Positions 24,232 through 35,350 of a stretch of DNA of 64,000 nucleotides are shown piece by piece. The position numbers and the translations under genes are program-made. The notes below the pieces were generated by a model that was given only the letters and a program-made list of their open reading frames with translations, did no database searches and was not told the origin of the DNA. This DNA comes from Hermatobates lingyangjiaoensis. Lineage: Eukaryota; Arthropoda; Insecta; Hemiptera; Hermatobatidae. Where the stretch lies: contig JAPFBL010000314.1 in NCBI GenBank assembly GCA_026182355.1, positions 241,001-305,000 of the forward strand, given 5' to 3'. The first letter of the stretch is position 1. The number at the start of each line of letters is the position of its first letter.

Positions 24232-25587
24232 TTTCTATAGGTAGGCAGCAAATCTTCTTTTAAACAAGTTGAATTGAAATATGCAGCAGCCTCTGCATTA
24301 ACGACTTTTTTGCTGACTGTCTCTAATTTTCTGATTATTTTTCATTCATTATGAGGTAAATCCAAAATTAATTTTGCCAGAGACATTTGAACTTTACCAG
24401 TTACGTTAACAAATCATGACAAGTTAAATTAGCAACCAATATATGTTTTACTTACACAAGCTTTCTACTGTATATAAGTCATGTTCAGGTATATATATAA
24501 TAAATAATTAAATTAACGGGGACTGAAATCATGACGTTAATATATACAAAGACAAATATATACGTCTTTATATATATTCGGTATGTTAGTGTCTGTCCTG
24601 TCTATGGTGAGTATGTTTCATGGTCGTATAGTCTTAGAGTCTAAAGTTGTTAGTTATTGTGAATTTGGTGATCTGATTAGTCGGAGGGGGATTGGTTTCA
24701 GGGAATTTGAGGTAAAAGTGTTCATATTAGCAGGTTAGAGTGTACGGGAAGTTTTCTGTCTTCATTGATAGTCAGACGCCTAATGTAAGTTTCTATTGAT
24801 TCTATCTTTAGATCATGCTGGATATCCATATTTCTCGCATAAAAAGGAGCATTGGCTATAAGGCGAGAACAAGTGTTCTAGATAATCTGCAGTTAATAGC
24901 ATCTACAAGGCTGTGTCATTATATACCAGGTTGAAAAGTTATATTAAAATGATACATACGTATGGAACATACATAGAGAATTGAACTTGTGAAATCCATT
25001 ACGTCGTAACCGGAGCTGCAGTCTGTAATAATTCCACCGATTCAATTCACTTGATTTTACATAAAAAAAAAATATTAAATTTCCAATTACAAAAAGGAAA
25101 GTAATTCTGGTTTGTTCCATTTTGACTTTAAAAGGAAAGTTATTTCGCACACTGAATACTCTCTTAGCTTCGAATTACATATGCTGAGATATATTTAATT
25201 GGCCAACTAAATCAGCAATTCTCGCAGAGAATTATATAATAGAGACAATTTCAGTGAAAGCTCTTCGTATAGCATTTTGCGTTCAATTTGTCAGCGAGGA
25301 TAACACACACTCCTGGCAACGTTACGGCCATTTCGATTGTTTCAATAATTTTTTTTTTCTTTTCTCAGCTGTATATGAGTTTATTAGTATCAAATAAACT
25401 TTATATAGGTGTATTGGTTATATATATAATATGTTTTCAAATATATTGTGAAAGAAAAATATTGAGAGACTACTCAGTAGAAAATGCATCTAATTAAAAA
25501 TAGGCATGGATTTTAAAGAAACTTGTATATAAATAATATATATATATATATATAATATAACATAAATATATATATATATATAGGTAT
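24232..25587. other. AT-rich DNA with a dispersed-repeat fragment
   Basis: 24236-24310 is a partial copy of the family at 9675-9800. The rest contains TA tracts (24490-24505, 25538-25582) and no recognised gene. Confidence 0.45.
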
Positions 25588-25705
25588 AAATAGGCAGCAG
25601 ATCCTCTTTTAAACAAGTATCATTAAAATTAACCGCAGTCTCGGCATTCGCAGACTGAGAGATTCGATCCTACGAAATAACCTCCTGCTAACAGGGTTCA
25701 ACAGG
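25588..25705 (+). repeat. Dispersed repeat copy (same family as 9675-9800)
   Basis: Shares ggcagcagatcctcttttaa, accgcagtctcggcattcg, agactgagagattcgatcc and acagggttcaac with the copy near 9680. Function and class unknown. Confidence 0.6.
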
Positions 25706-26189
25706 AAAAGAAGTTGGCCAAGTGACATGTTAAATTAAAATCGATGACTCATGCTTAGTCATTGCTATAAATAGATTAAAAGGATAGTACAGGTTAATAT
25801 AAAGAGAAGGTCAAAGGTCAATATGAACAAGAAACAAACAGTTAGAATAAAAGAGTTGAAAGGTCAACGGTATAACTGGACTAATAGAGAATAAATAGAT
25901 TAAGAAAATTAATAATAATAATAACAACAATAATAATAATGTTAATAATAATTAATATTAATAATAATTAAGATTAATAGTAAGCAAGAAAAGATATATT
26001 AAATAAAGAGTTGAAAGAGTAAGAATTAATAGGGAAGGTATAGTTAGTTAGAAAATAAAGAAAAGAATAATAATAATAAATATAAGAAAAGAAACGTATT
26101 GATTGCGCAAATATAATATATATATATATTGTAAATATATATAATTTATATAAATATATAAATATAAATGTGTATATAGTATTATATAA
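25706..26189. other. A-rich and (AAT)n DNA
   Basis: (AAT)n-like sequence at 25905-25975 and TA repeats at 26107-26160. No gene recognised. Confidence 0.5.
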
Positions 26190-26370
26190 ACAAGATTTCA
26201 CAATAAACACTAAAACAAGAATAAAGTTGAAACCATAATTAAAAATGGGAAAAGGAAGACTAAGATCCTTCAGCCGTAACTGAGTTGGGTTTTTGACTCT
26301 GATGAAGAACTCTTGCTACGGTTAAAAGAGTTTGGTCTTGCTTACCCATTCGTTATTGTGTTAACAATAT
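26190..26370. mobile_element. Degenerate family A foldback
   Basis: Left arm agatttcacaataaacac to gatccttcagccgtaac; right arm gggtttttgactctgatgaa to cccattcgttattgtg. The plus-strand core is CUGAUGA but stem II (gaactcttgctacggtt) and GAAA (AAAA) are mutated. TA tracts lie on the right. Confidence 0.6.
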
Positions 26371-26575
26371 ATATATTTATATATATATAATATAATATAT
26401 ATATATATAATATACATGAAAACAAAAAAGGTCGATAACAATTAAAATAAGAGACACTAAAGAAAAAATCCATTCAGTATTTACGACGTTGGTTTGACGA
26501 TAAGACTCTTGCTACTGTTAGAGTTTGGTTTATTATTGTTATTGTCGTTATATAATTATATATATATATCGAGTT

Positions 26576-26795
26576 CGAGATTAACAAAGAGCAACACACA
26601 AAGTAGGGAAACATACTTACAGACTCAAATTTTCGGGTAATCCGTCTTCAGGAGAAAAGAGAATGGGAGACCAAGCACGTTGTAGGCGCAACGGCAAGTA
26701 ACCCATATTACCCGAAAATTTGAGTCTGTAAGTGTGTTTCCCTACTTTGTGTGTTGCTCTTTGTTAATCTCGAACTCGTATTGTGTCCAGTTTGG
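26576..26795. mobile_element. Family C foldback
   Basis: Arms about 26590-26655 and 26703-26780 around a loop. The minus-strand motif at 26624-26654 is intact (CUGAAGA, GAAA, stem I CUC/GAG). The right arm keeps GAAA and GAG but has lost the CUGAAGA half. TA repeats flank the element. Confidence 0.7.
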
Positions 26796-27034
26796 ATCGT
26801 ATTTCGTTTTATCAGTGATATATAATATATATCATATAATATATTATTAAAATAAGCAGCAGCTTCTCCATTGACCAATTACTTTAATAAGAAATAAGAA
26901 TTCTTTGATAAAAAGCTGCTCCTTATTTTAATAACATATGCTTAAGGGAGACCTGCTGCCATCGTACACAAATATATATATATATATATATTATATATAT
27001 ACTTCGAATAAAATGAAAGGTCCGTGTGGACAAT

Positions 27035-27295
27035 AAACACTTTAACACATAGAAAAGAACACAGAAAGACACTACAGAACTCACTTCGATATTTCGACAT
27101 CCGTCGTCATCGGGAAGAAGTGCGAAGTACTCGCGTTGAGAAGCAAACTGCTACTCAGCTACTGCTACTGAGTGGCAGTTTGCTTCTCAACGCGAGTACT
27201 TCGCACTTCTTCCCGATGACGACGGATGTCGAAATATCGAAGTGAGTTCTGTAGTGTCTTTCTGTGTTCTTTTCTATGTGTTAAAGTGTATATTA
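27035..27295. mobile_element. Family B foldback, near-perfect palindrome
   Basis: Arms of about 115 bp (27041-27155 and 27172-27290) around a short loop. Motifs at 27084-27117 (minus) and 27209-27242 (plus) are identical: stem I CUUC/GAAG, core CCGAUGA (U4 changed to C), extra C, stem II GAC/GUC with a GGAU loop, GAAA, stem III UA, UC. TA repeats lie on both sides. The 73-codon frame here is palindrome translation. Confidence 0.8.
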
Positions 27296-27339
27296 TATGT
27301 ATATATATATCGAGTGAGTAGGTCGAGTAAACTACTCAC

Positions 27340-28172
27340 TCTCTGCACCCTCTATCTTAACGATCGTACCTCTTCTTCTTCTCTTCTACTCTCTTCCTGA
27401 CTCCAACTGTAGTTCGAAATATTGATTCTAGTAACTCGTTCTTTTATGTGCTCTACTTATTTTCCAGTTATAAATTTTCGACTAAAACTAGCAGAATAAG
27501 TTAGTTAGTTTGATAAGTGTTCTCTTTCAAGTTTGCAGAAGGACTATTTTCGTTAATCTGGATTAACTTGTCTTATAAATCAATTGATCTTACAACAGAA
27601 AAGGCTGTTTTGCAAAGTTATTTATACTTAGATGCAACTCGTTGAACAGCTATACTAAGGATTTTGCTTTTTTTTTTATTTTTTTGATTGTCGACAACAG
27701 ATATACTCAGAATTTTTTTCTGTTTTTTTCCTTGTTTGATTGAATTTTGATATCTGGAAGCCTTTTATCTGAGGATACTAATGTATATGTGACAGAGTGT
27801 GCGATAGATAGATAAAGGAGAGAGAGAGAAAGAGAGAGAGAGAGCGCAGTGAGGGAGGCAGAACAGATAGAGCGATGGTGATAGCGTGGGAGAGAAGGTG
27901 TGTGAGTGAGTGAGTGTCTGGATAGGCATAGTGCATGGAGGACCATGCCGCAGCAGATTTACCATTGTCCCGCTGCCGACCTTCATGGTCTGATTTCCAC
28001 CCAATGCTTCCTCATGAAGCACCTCATGCTGCTTCCCTCTTCTAATCTTTTAATAATTCCCTCAGCGCCAGACAAGGCACACACTTATCTCCTAGTTACT
28101 TTTAATCTAAAGTATATGGTTACATTCTTATTCCTATCTCCCACAATTTTATCCATTTCAATATTACGTAAT
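27340..28172. other. Relic arm, T run and GA microsatellite
   Basis: 27390-27450 has cctgactccaactgtagttc and gaaatattgattc, a decayed hammerhead-element arm. A (GA)n tract lies at about 27817-27845. The frames on both strands between 27700 and 28180 show no recognisable domain. Confidence 0.45.
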
Positions 28173-28498
28173 CCTTGACTCGGATAAATTATTTCCCGAC
28201 AATTTATCATTTAATATTACTGTAATCTTGACTCGGATAAATTATTTCCCGAAATTTATATAAAATACTGAACTCTTCGAAATAAGAATTTTGGAAAGAT
28301 GTATGAGTTTTAAATCTCTTCTAAAACTATTTGTTGGTAAAGATTATTGAGAGTTTGTTAAAATGCTTGTCTAACTTGATTGTTTGTTAATTTCAAATTT
28401 TAAATTTAACCGATTAACCTTAAAGTTAACCTGTACCAGGTTAGTTAACTCCTCAAATTTTAAATTTAACCTGTACCATGTTAGTTAACTCCTAACGT
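28173..28498. repeat. Two short tandem duplications
   Basis: Segment one: tgactcggataaattatttc occurs near 28175 and 28232. Segment two: caaattttaaatttaacc with gttagttaactcct occurs near 28397 and 28455. Both are pairs of about 55-60 bp. Confidence 0.7.
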
Positions 28499-28762
28499 AT
28501 GAAGTTTAGGAGCCGTTAATTTCTTTCTGTTCATACAGTTGAGTGAGCAGTTCTTTTGTCTCTTACTCATATATACCGATGTATAAGGACGAAGTATTTA
28601 AACCGAATCGATGAAATTGGTGCTCACCTTAATGGAAACCCTCTACCATCTAGGTCATTGAAATTTAATTCTAGACAAATTTTCTTACAATGTAAATAAA
28701 GAATGATAAGAATCTGGATATTCTTGTTTATATACAGTTTCATTATAAACTGTAATAATCCA
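28499..28762. other. Unassigned AT-rich DNA
   Basis: No gene or repeat recognised. Confidence 0.4.
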
Positions 28763-28955
28763 GTTTTTTCTTGAATGATTTTACTTCTTAAACGTTAGTT
28801 ATAAATTAAAAAAAAAAGTCGAATAAGACACTAAATTTTAGATTTTATCAACAAATATCTGCTTGTTGATAAAAGCTAAAATTTAGTGCCTTATTTGACT
28901 TTTTTTTTTAATTTATAACTAACGTTTAAGAAGTAAAATCATTCAAGAAAAAGCT
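28763..28955. repeat. Long palindrome (foldback element without visible hammerhead)
   Basis: Arms of about 93 bp (28763-28855 and 28862-28955), nearly perfect, with a loop of only about six bases. There is no CUGANGA/GAAA motif and no match to other families in the window, so it may be a separate MITE-like or snap-back element. Confidence 0.75.
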
Positions 28956-29462
28956 GTAATTTTATTAAGAGTTTATATGAAACTAGTTGGGAATGTGTGG
29001 AAACGATCAAATAATGTGCTTCGTAAGTGCATACGGCCAGTGGTGAACGAGAATTAAAGAAAGCTGCGTCGGCGATTTGCAACTCATACCTATTACATAC
29101 TGCCTTCTCAACTGTAAAAGACTAAGCATATAAAATTGCATTACTTAACGTTAATTATTTTATCTGATTATTTATGTAACTCGAAATCGAGGCGACTGTT
29201 ATCTGAAGTAGAAGAAAGCAATGTACTCTCTGCATTCAGATTCTCTTCTGTCTCCTTATGTGAGTAAAATAGAATTCCTGAGAATTTAACTGTATTGCAA
29301 GATGTGTCACTATTCGACACTTCAGCCAATTAAGGACTTAATGGTTTACTATCAATTACATGTACAAGGTACTTGAGCGCGTCTGCTAATATCTGGACAA
29401 AGACAGAGTTTAAATTGCAAAATAATCTACTTCAAATAGTGAAGGATTTATCTCAAGTACTA

Positions 29463-29740
29463 AGGGGTGAGGTTTGCTCAGTGACTAACGTACTCGCTCT
29501 GGGCTGTAGTCCGGTAGTCCGGTGTTCGATCCCCACCTGGCCATCGATTTATTCACTTGGGAGGTGAAGAAATCTGAGTACGTCGTCCCTCGGAGAGAAC
29601 TTTCAGCCGTCAGTCCCGAGCCTGTACGATGTCAGGTACTCGTTAAAGATCCCTACCCGAAATGCACTTGAGTTAGACGTATAATGAGTAAATATCACAT
29701 AATAACTGATTTCACTACGCTAGAATCTCAGTTACTCTAA
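29463..29740 (+). repeat. SINE copy joined to a family D fragment
   Basis: Box A-like and box B sequence, then the shared SINE body to cacttgagttag near 29678. The SINE 3' hairpin is missing. Sequence then switches to aatgagtaaatatcacataa, the outer end of family D foldbacks (compare 43570 and 53385). Flanking segments 29421-29462 and 29780-29821 are a diverged direct repeat. Confidence 0.7.
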
Positions 29741-29821
29741 AGTAATGGATATTTGAGTATTCCTGCTACTTTTAACCAAATAATATACTTCAAGTATTGA
29801 TGAACTCATCCCAAGTGCTAA

Positions 29822-30299
29822 ATTTTAATCTAAGTTTTTAGTTATCCGTCAGAAATCCGGTTAAAAACCTTAGATGATCCATCTCTTTCCATATAATACA
29901 AGATTTCCCTATTCTCAAACTTATTGAGAAGTATCTTTGATTGTTTGTATCCTTGAAGAGAATCCCAGTATTGCTTCTGGTTTCCCCTATCCTCTTTCCA
30001 AAAGAGTTCTTATATAGTGTGTTGAATATATACATATTTTATTAACTTAGAAGTAATATTAAAACTATTTTATTAAAAGCAATTCTACGATTAAATTTAG
30101 ATGAACTGGAAAATGAAACTGTTCTATATCTCATAAAATACCCCATCATATAATGAAAGAAATCAGATTATGAAAACATATTCTACCGAACATTTTTTGA
30201 ACCATCCGATCCAACCAACCTCAGCAGCTGTTTCAACAATAGAAATGGAGTGTGACCGGGAAGAAAGCCATTTCAATTCTAGATTTACATTGTATAAAT
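29822..30299. other. Unassigned DNA
   Basis: No recognisable gene or element. Confidence 0.4.
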
Positions 30300-30590
30300 T
30301 GTAGGGTAAAAAACTAATGAAATGGTCTCCACATATAAAAAATGTAATCACATAAACAACGCATTTCAAACACGTAGTGTTCTTCTTCAGGCATTAATTA
30401 CGGGTGAGTAACCGTAGCATTAACTCATCCGTAGTTAATTCCTGAATAAGAACACTACGTGTCGAAACGCGAATGTTTATGCGATTAAATTTTTTATATG
30501 TGGAGACTATTTCATTAGCTTTTTACCCAACAATAAGTAAATACCTCATATTAACTGATTGAACTAAGTTAGAATTGTATAAATTTATAT
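30300..30590. mobile_element. Family D foldback
   Basis: Outer arms share aatggtctccacatataaaa and its complement. The minus-strand motif at 30357-30392 has CUGAAGA, extra A, a stem II of GAACAC/GUGUUU, GAAA and stem III UGCG. The plus-strand motif near 30440-30475 has CUGAAUA. Both cores differ slightly from the family consensus at 43480-43515. Confidence 0.7.
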
Positions 30591-31269
30591 TTCATAGTTT
30601 TAATCTTTCTAAATGTTTAGATTATTATTCAATCTATACAATTATAAATGCATTTCAAAGAATTTCTGTATTATTTAGCACAAACAATAGTGCTTATTCT
30701 GGATTGAAACTGTTCTGACGGCTTTCTCAGAAAAATGCTCTTGCCTTTATTGAGTGGTGACTACGATTCCAAGAAGCCCACTATTCTAGGAAGTCAGGGA
30801 TTGTCTGTGAATGTGTAACAAGCTATCACGTTTTGTAAACAAAACGTAAGGGGAAAGAATAAAACTGTAAAGAATTTACTTATATAACTGGAAACCGTCA
30901 CTAACAAAAGAGTTTAAAATTTAATTAAAAATATTACTAGAGAAAGTTGTTCATATTTGAAATAAAACGAAAAAAAATGGGTAAAGACAAATTTCTAATT
31001 TAAAAACATTTCTAGTAAAAGGAATCTATAAATAAAGGTTTTTTTTTCTATTCGTCCAATATCCTGCAAATCATTTATCAGATGAACTTGCAGACAAAAA
31101 AATTATGGGTTTTGTAAAACCCTTTCCAAAGCTTTTTCTATTTGTCTATTGTCTCATCGGAAATACAGGGGAAAACGTTCATGAACTATGAAAGTACATG
31201 CTTTTGAAAAAAACATATACTAATGGAAGCTTGAGCATTCCAGCTGAGCTTTAGTCAAGACAGAGCCAA
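30591..31269. other. Unassigned DNA
   Basis: AT-rich with no recognised gene or element. Confidence 0.4.
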
Positions 31270-31350
31270 AGTTCACTTACTTGACGGCAGAGTGGACTTC
31301 TCCTCCCGATGACGAATAGTGTCTGAATATAAAAGTGAGTTTTGCTAGTT
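31270..31350 (+). mobile_element. Decayed family B arm
   Basis: Contains CTCCTCCCGATGACG, then gaatataaaagtgag where GAAA, UA, UC and GAAGUGAG stand in family B. Single arm, core partly lost. Confidence 0.45.
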
Positions 31351-31548
31351 CTTCTTATGTATTCTAAAGTCTTGTATTCGTCGATATTTTATTTTTTCAA
31401 TTTTTTTTTTACATATATGGAATATACACATTATTACATTAGCAGTTTTTGCTTTGCTTGCATTCTGATGACAAAGGCGTCAGAGCATTTATTTCCATTG
31501 TTTTCCTTTTCTCTTGTGTTTTTAAGTTCATTGATAGCATCATGTGTT

Positions 31549-31695
31549 ATAACATAACAAGGAAACTTGTTTGGACTGAAGACACTGGTCCATTGTGCTT
31601 TCAGCCAGGCTGTTAGTACTTTCTCAAATCAACCCTAATATAATAGCATTAAGCCATGACCTTAAACTTTTAGAGAGATGAATGATCCTTGTTTA
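31549..31695 (+). repeat. Dispersed repeat L, copy 1
   Basis: Shares aacataacaaggaaacttgt, cattgtgctttc, tactttctcaaatcaaccc, agcattaagccatgacctta and gagatgaatgatc with 33603-33790. A weaker third relative lies near 34225-34520. The two main copies are about 2 kb apart in direct orientation. Confidence 0.7.
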
Positions 31696-31698
31696 TTA

Positions 31699-31866
31699 TA
31701 AAAAGATTTCACATAAAACGTGAAATAACAATCAACGATCAAACGACAATATGAAATGGGGAAAACAACACTAAGATCTTTCAACCGTAACAAGCGGTCT
31801 TCGTCAGAGTCAAAAACCCAAAGTCTTGTTTTCCCATTTCATATTGTAGTTTGATCATTGATAATA
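31699..31866. mobile_element. Family A foldback with deleted right-arm motif
   Basis: The left arm holds a motif at 31768-31811 (minus, intact core). The right arm jumps from aaaaaccca straight to aagtcttgttttccc, so its hammerhead half is deleted and only the outer arms remain paired. Confidence 0.7.
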
Positions 31867-31879
31867 TATTATAGTTCAA

Positions 31880-32053
31880 AAATATTAATAGCGGTCCAAC
31901 TGGGCTACACAAGACTAAGTACATAGAACAAAGAACAGATCATTTTTACTAAAACTAATGTTTTGAATTGTCAGTTGTTCGTCAGGAATAAGATCAGAAG
32001 AGGAGAGGAAGCAAGATAGCTGCAGTCGTGAGGAGGCGGGGAGTTCTTTCCAG
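31880..32053. other. Decayed hammerhead-element arm and spacer
   Basis: gtcagttgttcgtcaggaat near 31970-31990 reads on the minus strand as CCUGACGAACAACUGAC, similar to relics at 8470 and 42180. No GAAA follows. Confidence 0.35.
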
Positions 32054-32519
32054 CAGGGTTGTCCAAAGTCTAGCCCGCGGGCCGCCCGCGACCCTCTTCA
32101 ATGCGGCCCACGGCCTCTTCTAGAAAAGTTTTAAAAATTAGTATTATTTAGACATCTATTGAGTTATATTCGAAAAAAGTTGTTTTTTACTTTGTGAAAC
32201 AGCATTTTCCGCAATGAAGTCGATTGAATCCAAAGAGAGGAATCTACTTAATCAAACATCTCTCGAAGCCTGCCTTCGTTTAGCCTTAACCTCAGTTGAC
32301 ATTGACACAAAGGAGCTGGCTTCCAAAATGCACGCACACCCATTCCACTGAATTTTAAGTAAACCGTACCGTTTTACATACTTCCTTAAATATTTGTAAC
32401 GAATATATTTAAGGGATGATTCTTATCCATACGTGTTTTACTTTACATCTGGTACTGCGGCCCGCGATCTAATTCCTTGCCGAATGCGGCCCGCGTCCCA
32501 GAAAGTTTGGACAACCCTG
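32054..32519 (+). mobile_element. hAT transposon relic with 8-bp target duplication
   Basis: A 466-bp element with terminal inverted repeats CAGGGTTGTCCAAA and GC-rich subterminal sequence (agcccgcgggccgcccgcg near the left end, gcggcccgcg near the right). The 8-bp flanks are CTTTCCAG (32046-32053) and CTTTACAG (32520-32527), seven of eight identical, the duplication length expected of hAT. It keeps only the C-terminal end of its transposase, so it is an internally deleted, non-autonomous copy. Confidence 0.85.
32193..32351 (+). pseudogene. hAT transposase C-terminal dimerisation fragment
   Basis: The frame from 32193 to a stop at 32349-32351 gives 52 residues without a start codon. It reads CETAFSAMKSIESKERNLL, then a leucine-rich stretch ending SKMHAHPFH. 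This follows the conserved hAT dimerisation layout (Cys/Glu, then a FSxMK-type motif, K-x-R, L-x-x-x-L-R-L-A). The N-terminal zinc finger and the catalytic acidic residues are absent, so it cannot transpose by itself. Confidence 0.8.
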
Positions 32520-32857
32520 CTTTACAGTATAGAACTGTTGTCTTCATTGACAGATTTAAAAGTTATTCTTTTAAAAATACTATCCTCCCCTTATTAGCGA
32601 GAATAAAGGTTTAATTTTTATTAATGTTTTACACGTCGATTTTTTTACTTTTTCATGATTCCATCCTTAAAGACCTCTGTAAACAGTACTAGTACTCTCC
32701 ACCCATCTTTGTAGAATGTATTATTTAGGATAATACTGTCTTGTCTTCATGCACTATTTTCCTTCTGCATATAATAGTGGGCAATAAAATGTTATGCTGA
32801 GGTTTTTGCCCCTCTCCTTCTCAATATATAAAGCAGAACCCAGACGTTCTTTTTTTT
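32520..32857. other. Unassigned DNA
   Basis: AT-rich, no recognised element. Confidence 0.4.
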
Positions 32858-33401
32858 TATTGTTTAACCGATACCCTAGTGGTGATGATAACGTCAGCCG
32901 TTTACCGGCTTTTTGTTTGATCGGTGATTCTACAGATTTCTACATTGGCAGTCCTAAATTTTAGCCTAACTCAAGTGCATTTCGAGTAGGGATCTTTAAA
33001 AAAATACCTGACATCGTGCAGGCTCGGGACTGATGGCTTAAAGTCCTCTTTAAGGACTTTATACGCTTTGCAAAGTAACTGTCGGAATTCGTGCTTAGCA
33101 TTGCGTTGCCCGCCCTCTCGAGGTCCACCTCGGGCCCCTCCATGCTTTCAATGGCTAAAGGGCAACTTGTCAACAAGGCGGCCTGGCTTGACTAAGCGGT
33201 TATGGCACAAAAATGCCGTGTAACGCGAAGATCAAAACAGGCTTAAAGTCCTCTCCTAGGAACGAGGTACTGAGATTTATTCATCTCCCACATGAATAAA
33301 TCCAGGGCGAGGTGGGTATCGAACCCTGGGCCTACTACTTCAAAGGCGAGTACGTTAACCACTAAGTTAGAGTACGTTAACCACGTACGCTAACGTGGCC
33401 T
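32858..33401 (-). repeat. SINE (minus strand) split by a later insertion
   Basis: Read on the minus strand: a tRNA-like head (about 33401-33320, with part of the box A region duplicated), the shared body, the ACCGATC/GATCGGT 3' hairpin region and an A-rich tail at about 32850-32865. The body is interrupted at 33050-33239. Confidence 0.8.
33050..33239. mobile_element. 190-bp insertion of unknown class with 15-bp target duplication
   Basis: Bounded by the perfect direct repeat GGCTTAAAGTCCTCT at 33035-33049 and 33240-33254, which occurs once in other SINE copies. The insert is GC-richer than its surroundings and contains paired segments (for example gagggcgggcaacg and ttgcccgcc on opposite strands), so it may derive from a structured RNA. 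I compared it from memory with tRNA, 5S, U1-U6, 7SL and RNase P/MRP RNAs and found no convincing match. A duplication of this length fits LINE-type retroposition. Confidence 0.7.
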
Positions 33402-34540
33402 TCTGTTCATACCAATGTAAGCAGCACAGAAACTTGTCCCTTCTGAAGTAGGCAGAAAAGTTTATTTAAAAAAGTTGAAAAGGTTACTGAAAGATATTAT
33501 TTCTTATGTTTATACAATTCATAAAATTGATAAGAAAATTGATAAGGATGTAAAGTGATAAGAAATGTTGGTATAATCTTCAATAAAGGTGAGCTAATCC
33601 TTTGTTAACATAACAAGGAAACTTGTTTCGTCTGAAGACACTGATAACTGAAAGGAGTCAATTGTTACCTGGCTATCTGACCATTGTGCTTTCAACCAGG
33701 CTGTTTAATACTTTCTCAAATCAACCCGAATATAATAGCATTAAGCCATGACCTTAAACTTTTCACGTGAGAGATGAATGATCTTGTTTATTCTATGACT
33801 CGAAAAGAACGTAAAACCGTATGTCCCTTGTATCTATGGTGCCAGGCATTCATTAAATATTTCCACTTCAATAAACTTGGGAAAAAATAAATTAACATTT
33901 CGATATAAGTTCATAACTAAACAAAATGGTTATCTTATTTGAGCCAATAGTGATGGGATATTATGTTAGGGCATGTCAAGTGAATGATGAGAAATCCTGT
34001 ATACTTCATCCTAGGCAGTGGAAATAAAGTTTCTCACGCTATTCTGCGTGAGCCAAATACTGTTTAAAGATCCTTACTTTCATTATCTTGGGTAGAAACT
34101 TTATTCAGGGCTCTCAATTTAGTTCCAAATACTGATAAAGTGACTTGATTAATCCGGAAAAAAACTAATGTCCCATATGAAGCCCGACGTTTAATATGAA
34201 TCAGGAATTAACTCTCTTTTCACCATATAATAGATTGTTTCTTGGCTATTAGATCATTGTCTTTTTTTTTATTAATTATTACTGTAATTTGAATAGGGTG
34301 ATCATAAAAAAAATCAATTTTGATAATTAATCGGAGTTATACGTTTTGAAATCTCCTTAGTCTTCAAATCTTCTTGATATTTCGATGCACCTTGTTGGCT
34401 TTTTCTTATGCTTCCATGAGGGAGTTAATTTTCGTTAACCTGTTCCCATTTGATTACAGGTTATTAGATCATTGTGCTTTCTGTTATAGAACTTAATACT
34501 TTCTAAAATGAATTTTAATGCAATATATACGTCTCAATCT
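33402..34540. other. Spacer with dispersed repeat L, copy 2
   Basis: 33603-33790 is the second copy of repeat L (partner 31549-31695), with extra sequence (taactgaaaggagtcaattg) absent from copy 1. A decayed third copy is likely at 34225-34520. No gene recognised. Confidence 0.55.
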
Positions 34541-35350
34541 CTATATATAAAGTTCGTGAGTTTGTTTGTTTGTTTGTTTGTTCACCTATTTTCCGTGGAG
34601 ATAGAGACCTGAAATTAAATATGTATTATTTATTATATGAATAATCTTAAATAAAAGAAAATAATCACTATATTCCCGAAATTGGAGCCAGGGTAGCCCA
34701 CAGGCTTGTGTGCTCGCCGATGACATTAGCACAAATATATTAAAAATAAATGTAATAAAACAATTTTTTTTTAATATTTGCTTAATATAAACACTGGTAA
34801 TAAACTAAAGGGATGGAACCAGGGTAGCCCACAGGCTTGTGTGCTCGCCGATGACATTAGCACAAATATATTAAAAATAAATGTAATAAAACAATTTTTT
34901 TTTTTAATATTTGCTTAATATAAACACTGGTAATAAACTAAAGGGATGGAACCAGGGTAGCCCACAGGCTTGTGTGCTCGCCGATGACATTAGCACAAAT
35001 ATATTAAAAATAAATGTAATAAAACCATTTTTTTTTTAATATTTGCTTAATAATAACACTGTAATAAACTAAAGGGATGGAACCAGGGTAGCCCACAGGC
35101 TTGTGTGCTCGCCGATGACATTAGCACAAATATATTAAAAATAAATGTAATAAAACAATTTTTTTTTTTTAATATTTGCTTAACTAAAGGGATGGAACCA
35201 GGGTAGCCCACAGGCTAGTGTGCTCGCCGATGACATTAGCACAAATATATTTAAAAAAATGTAATAAAACAATTTTTTTGAATTTAAAATTTGAATAATA
35301 TAAACAATGAAATAAAGTAAAAATTGATCCAGGGTAGCCAGTCACTTGCG
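34541..35350 (+). repeat. Six-copy tandem repeat of ~132 bp with tRNA-like box A segment
   Basis: The motif ccagggtagcccacaggctt starts near 34688, 34819, 34952, 35083, 35198 and 35329 (spacing 131-133 bp, once 115 bp; the last unit is diverged). Each unit joins gtagcccacaggcttgtgtg, which resembles a box A region, to a GTGCT/AGCAC hairpin and a T-rich tract of variable length. A (GTTT)n tract at 34559-34583 precedes the array. Confidence 0.85.

Noticed and set aside
27024..27245. 73-codon frame within the family B palindrome
   Set aside because: It exists only because the palindrome is stop-poor; no homology.
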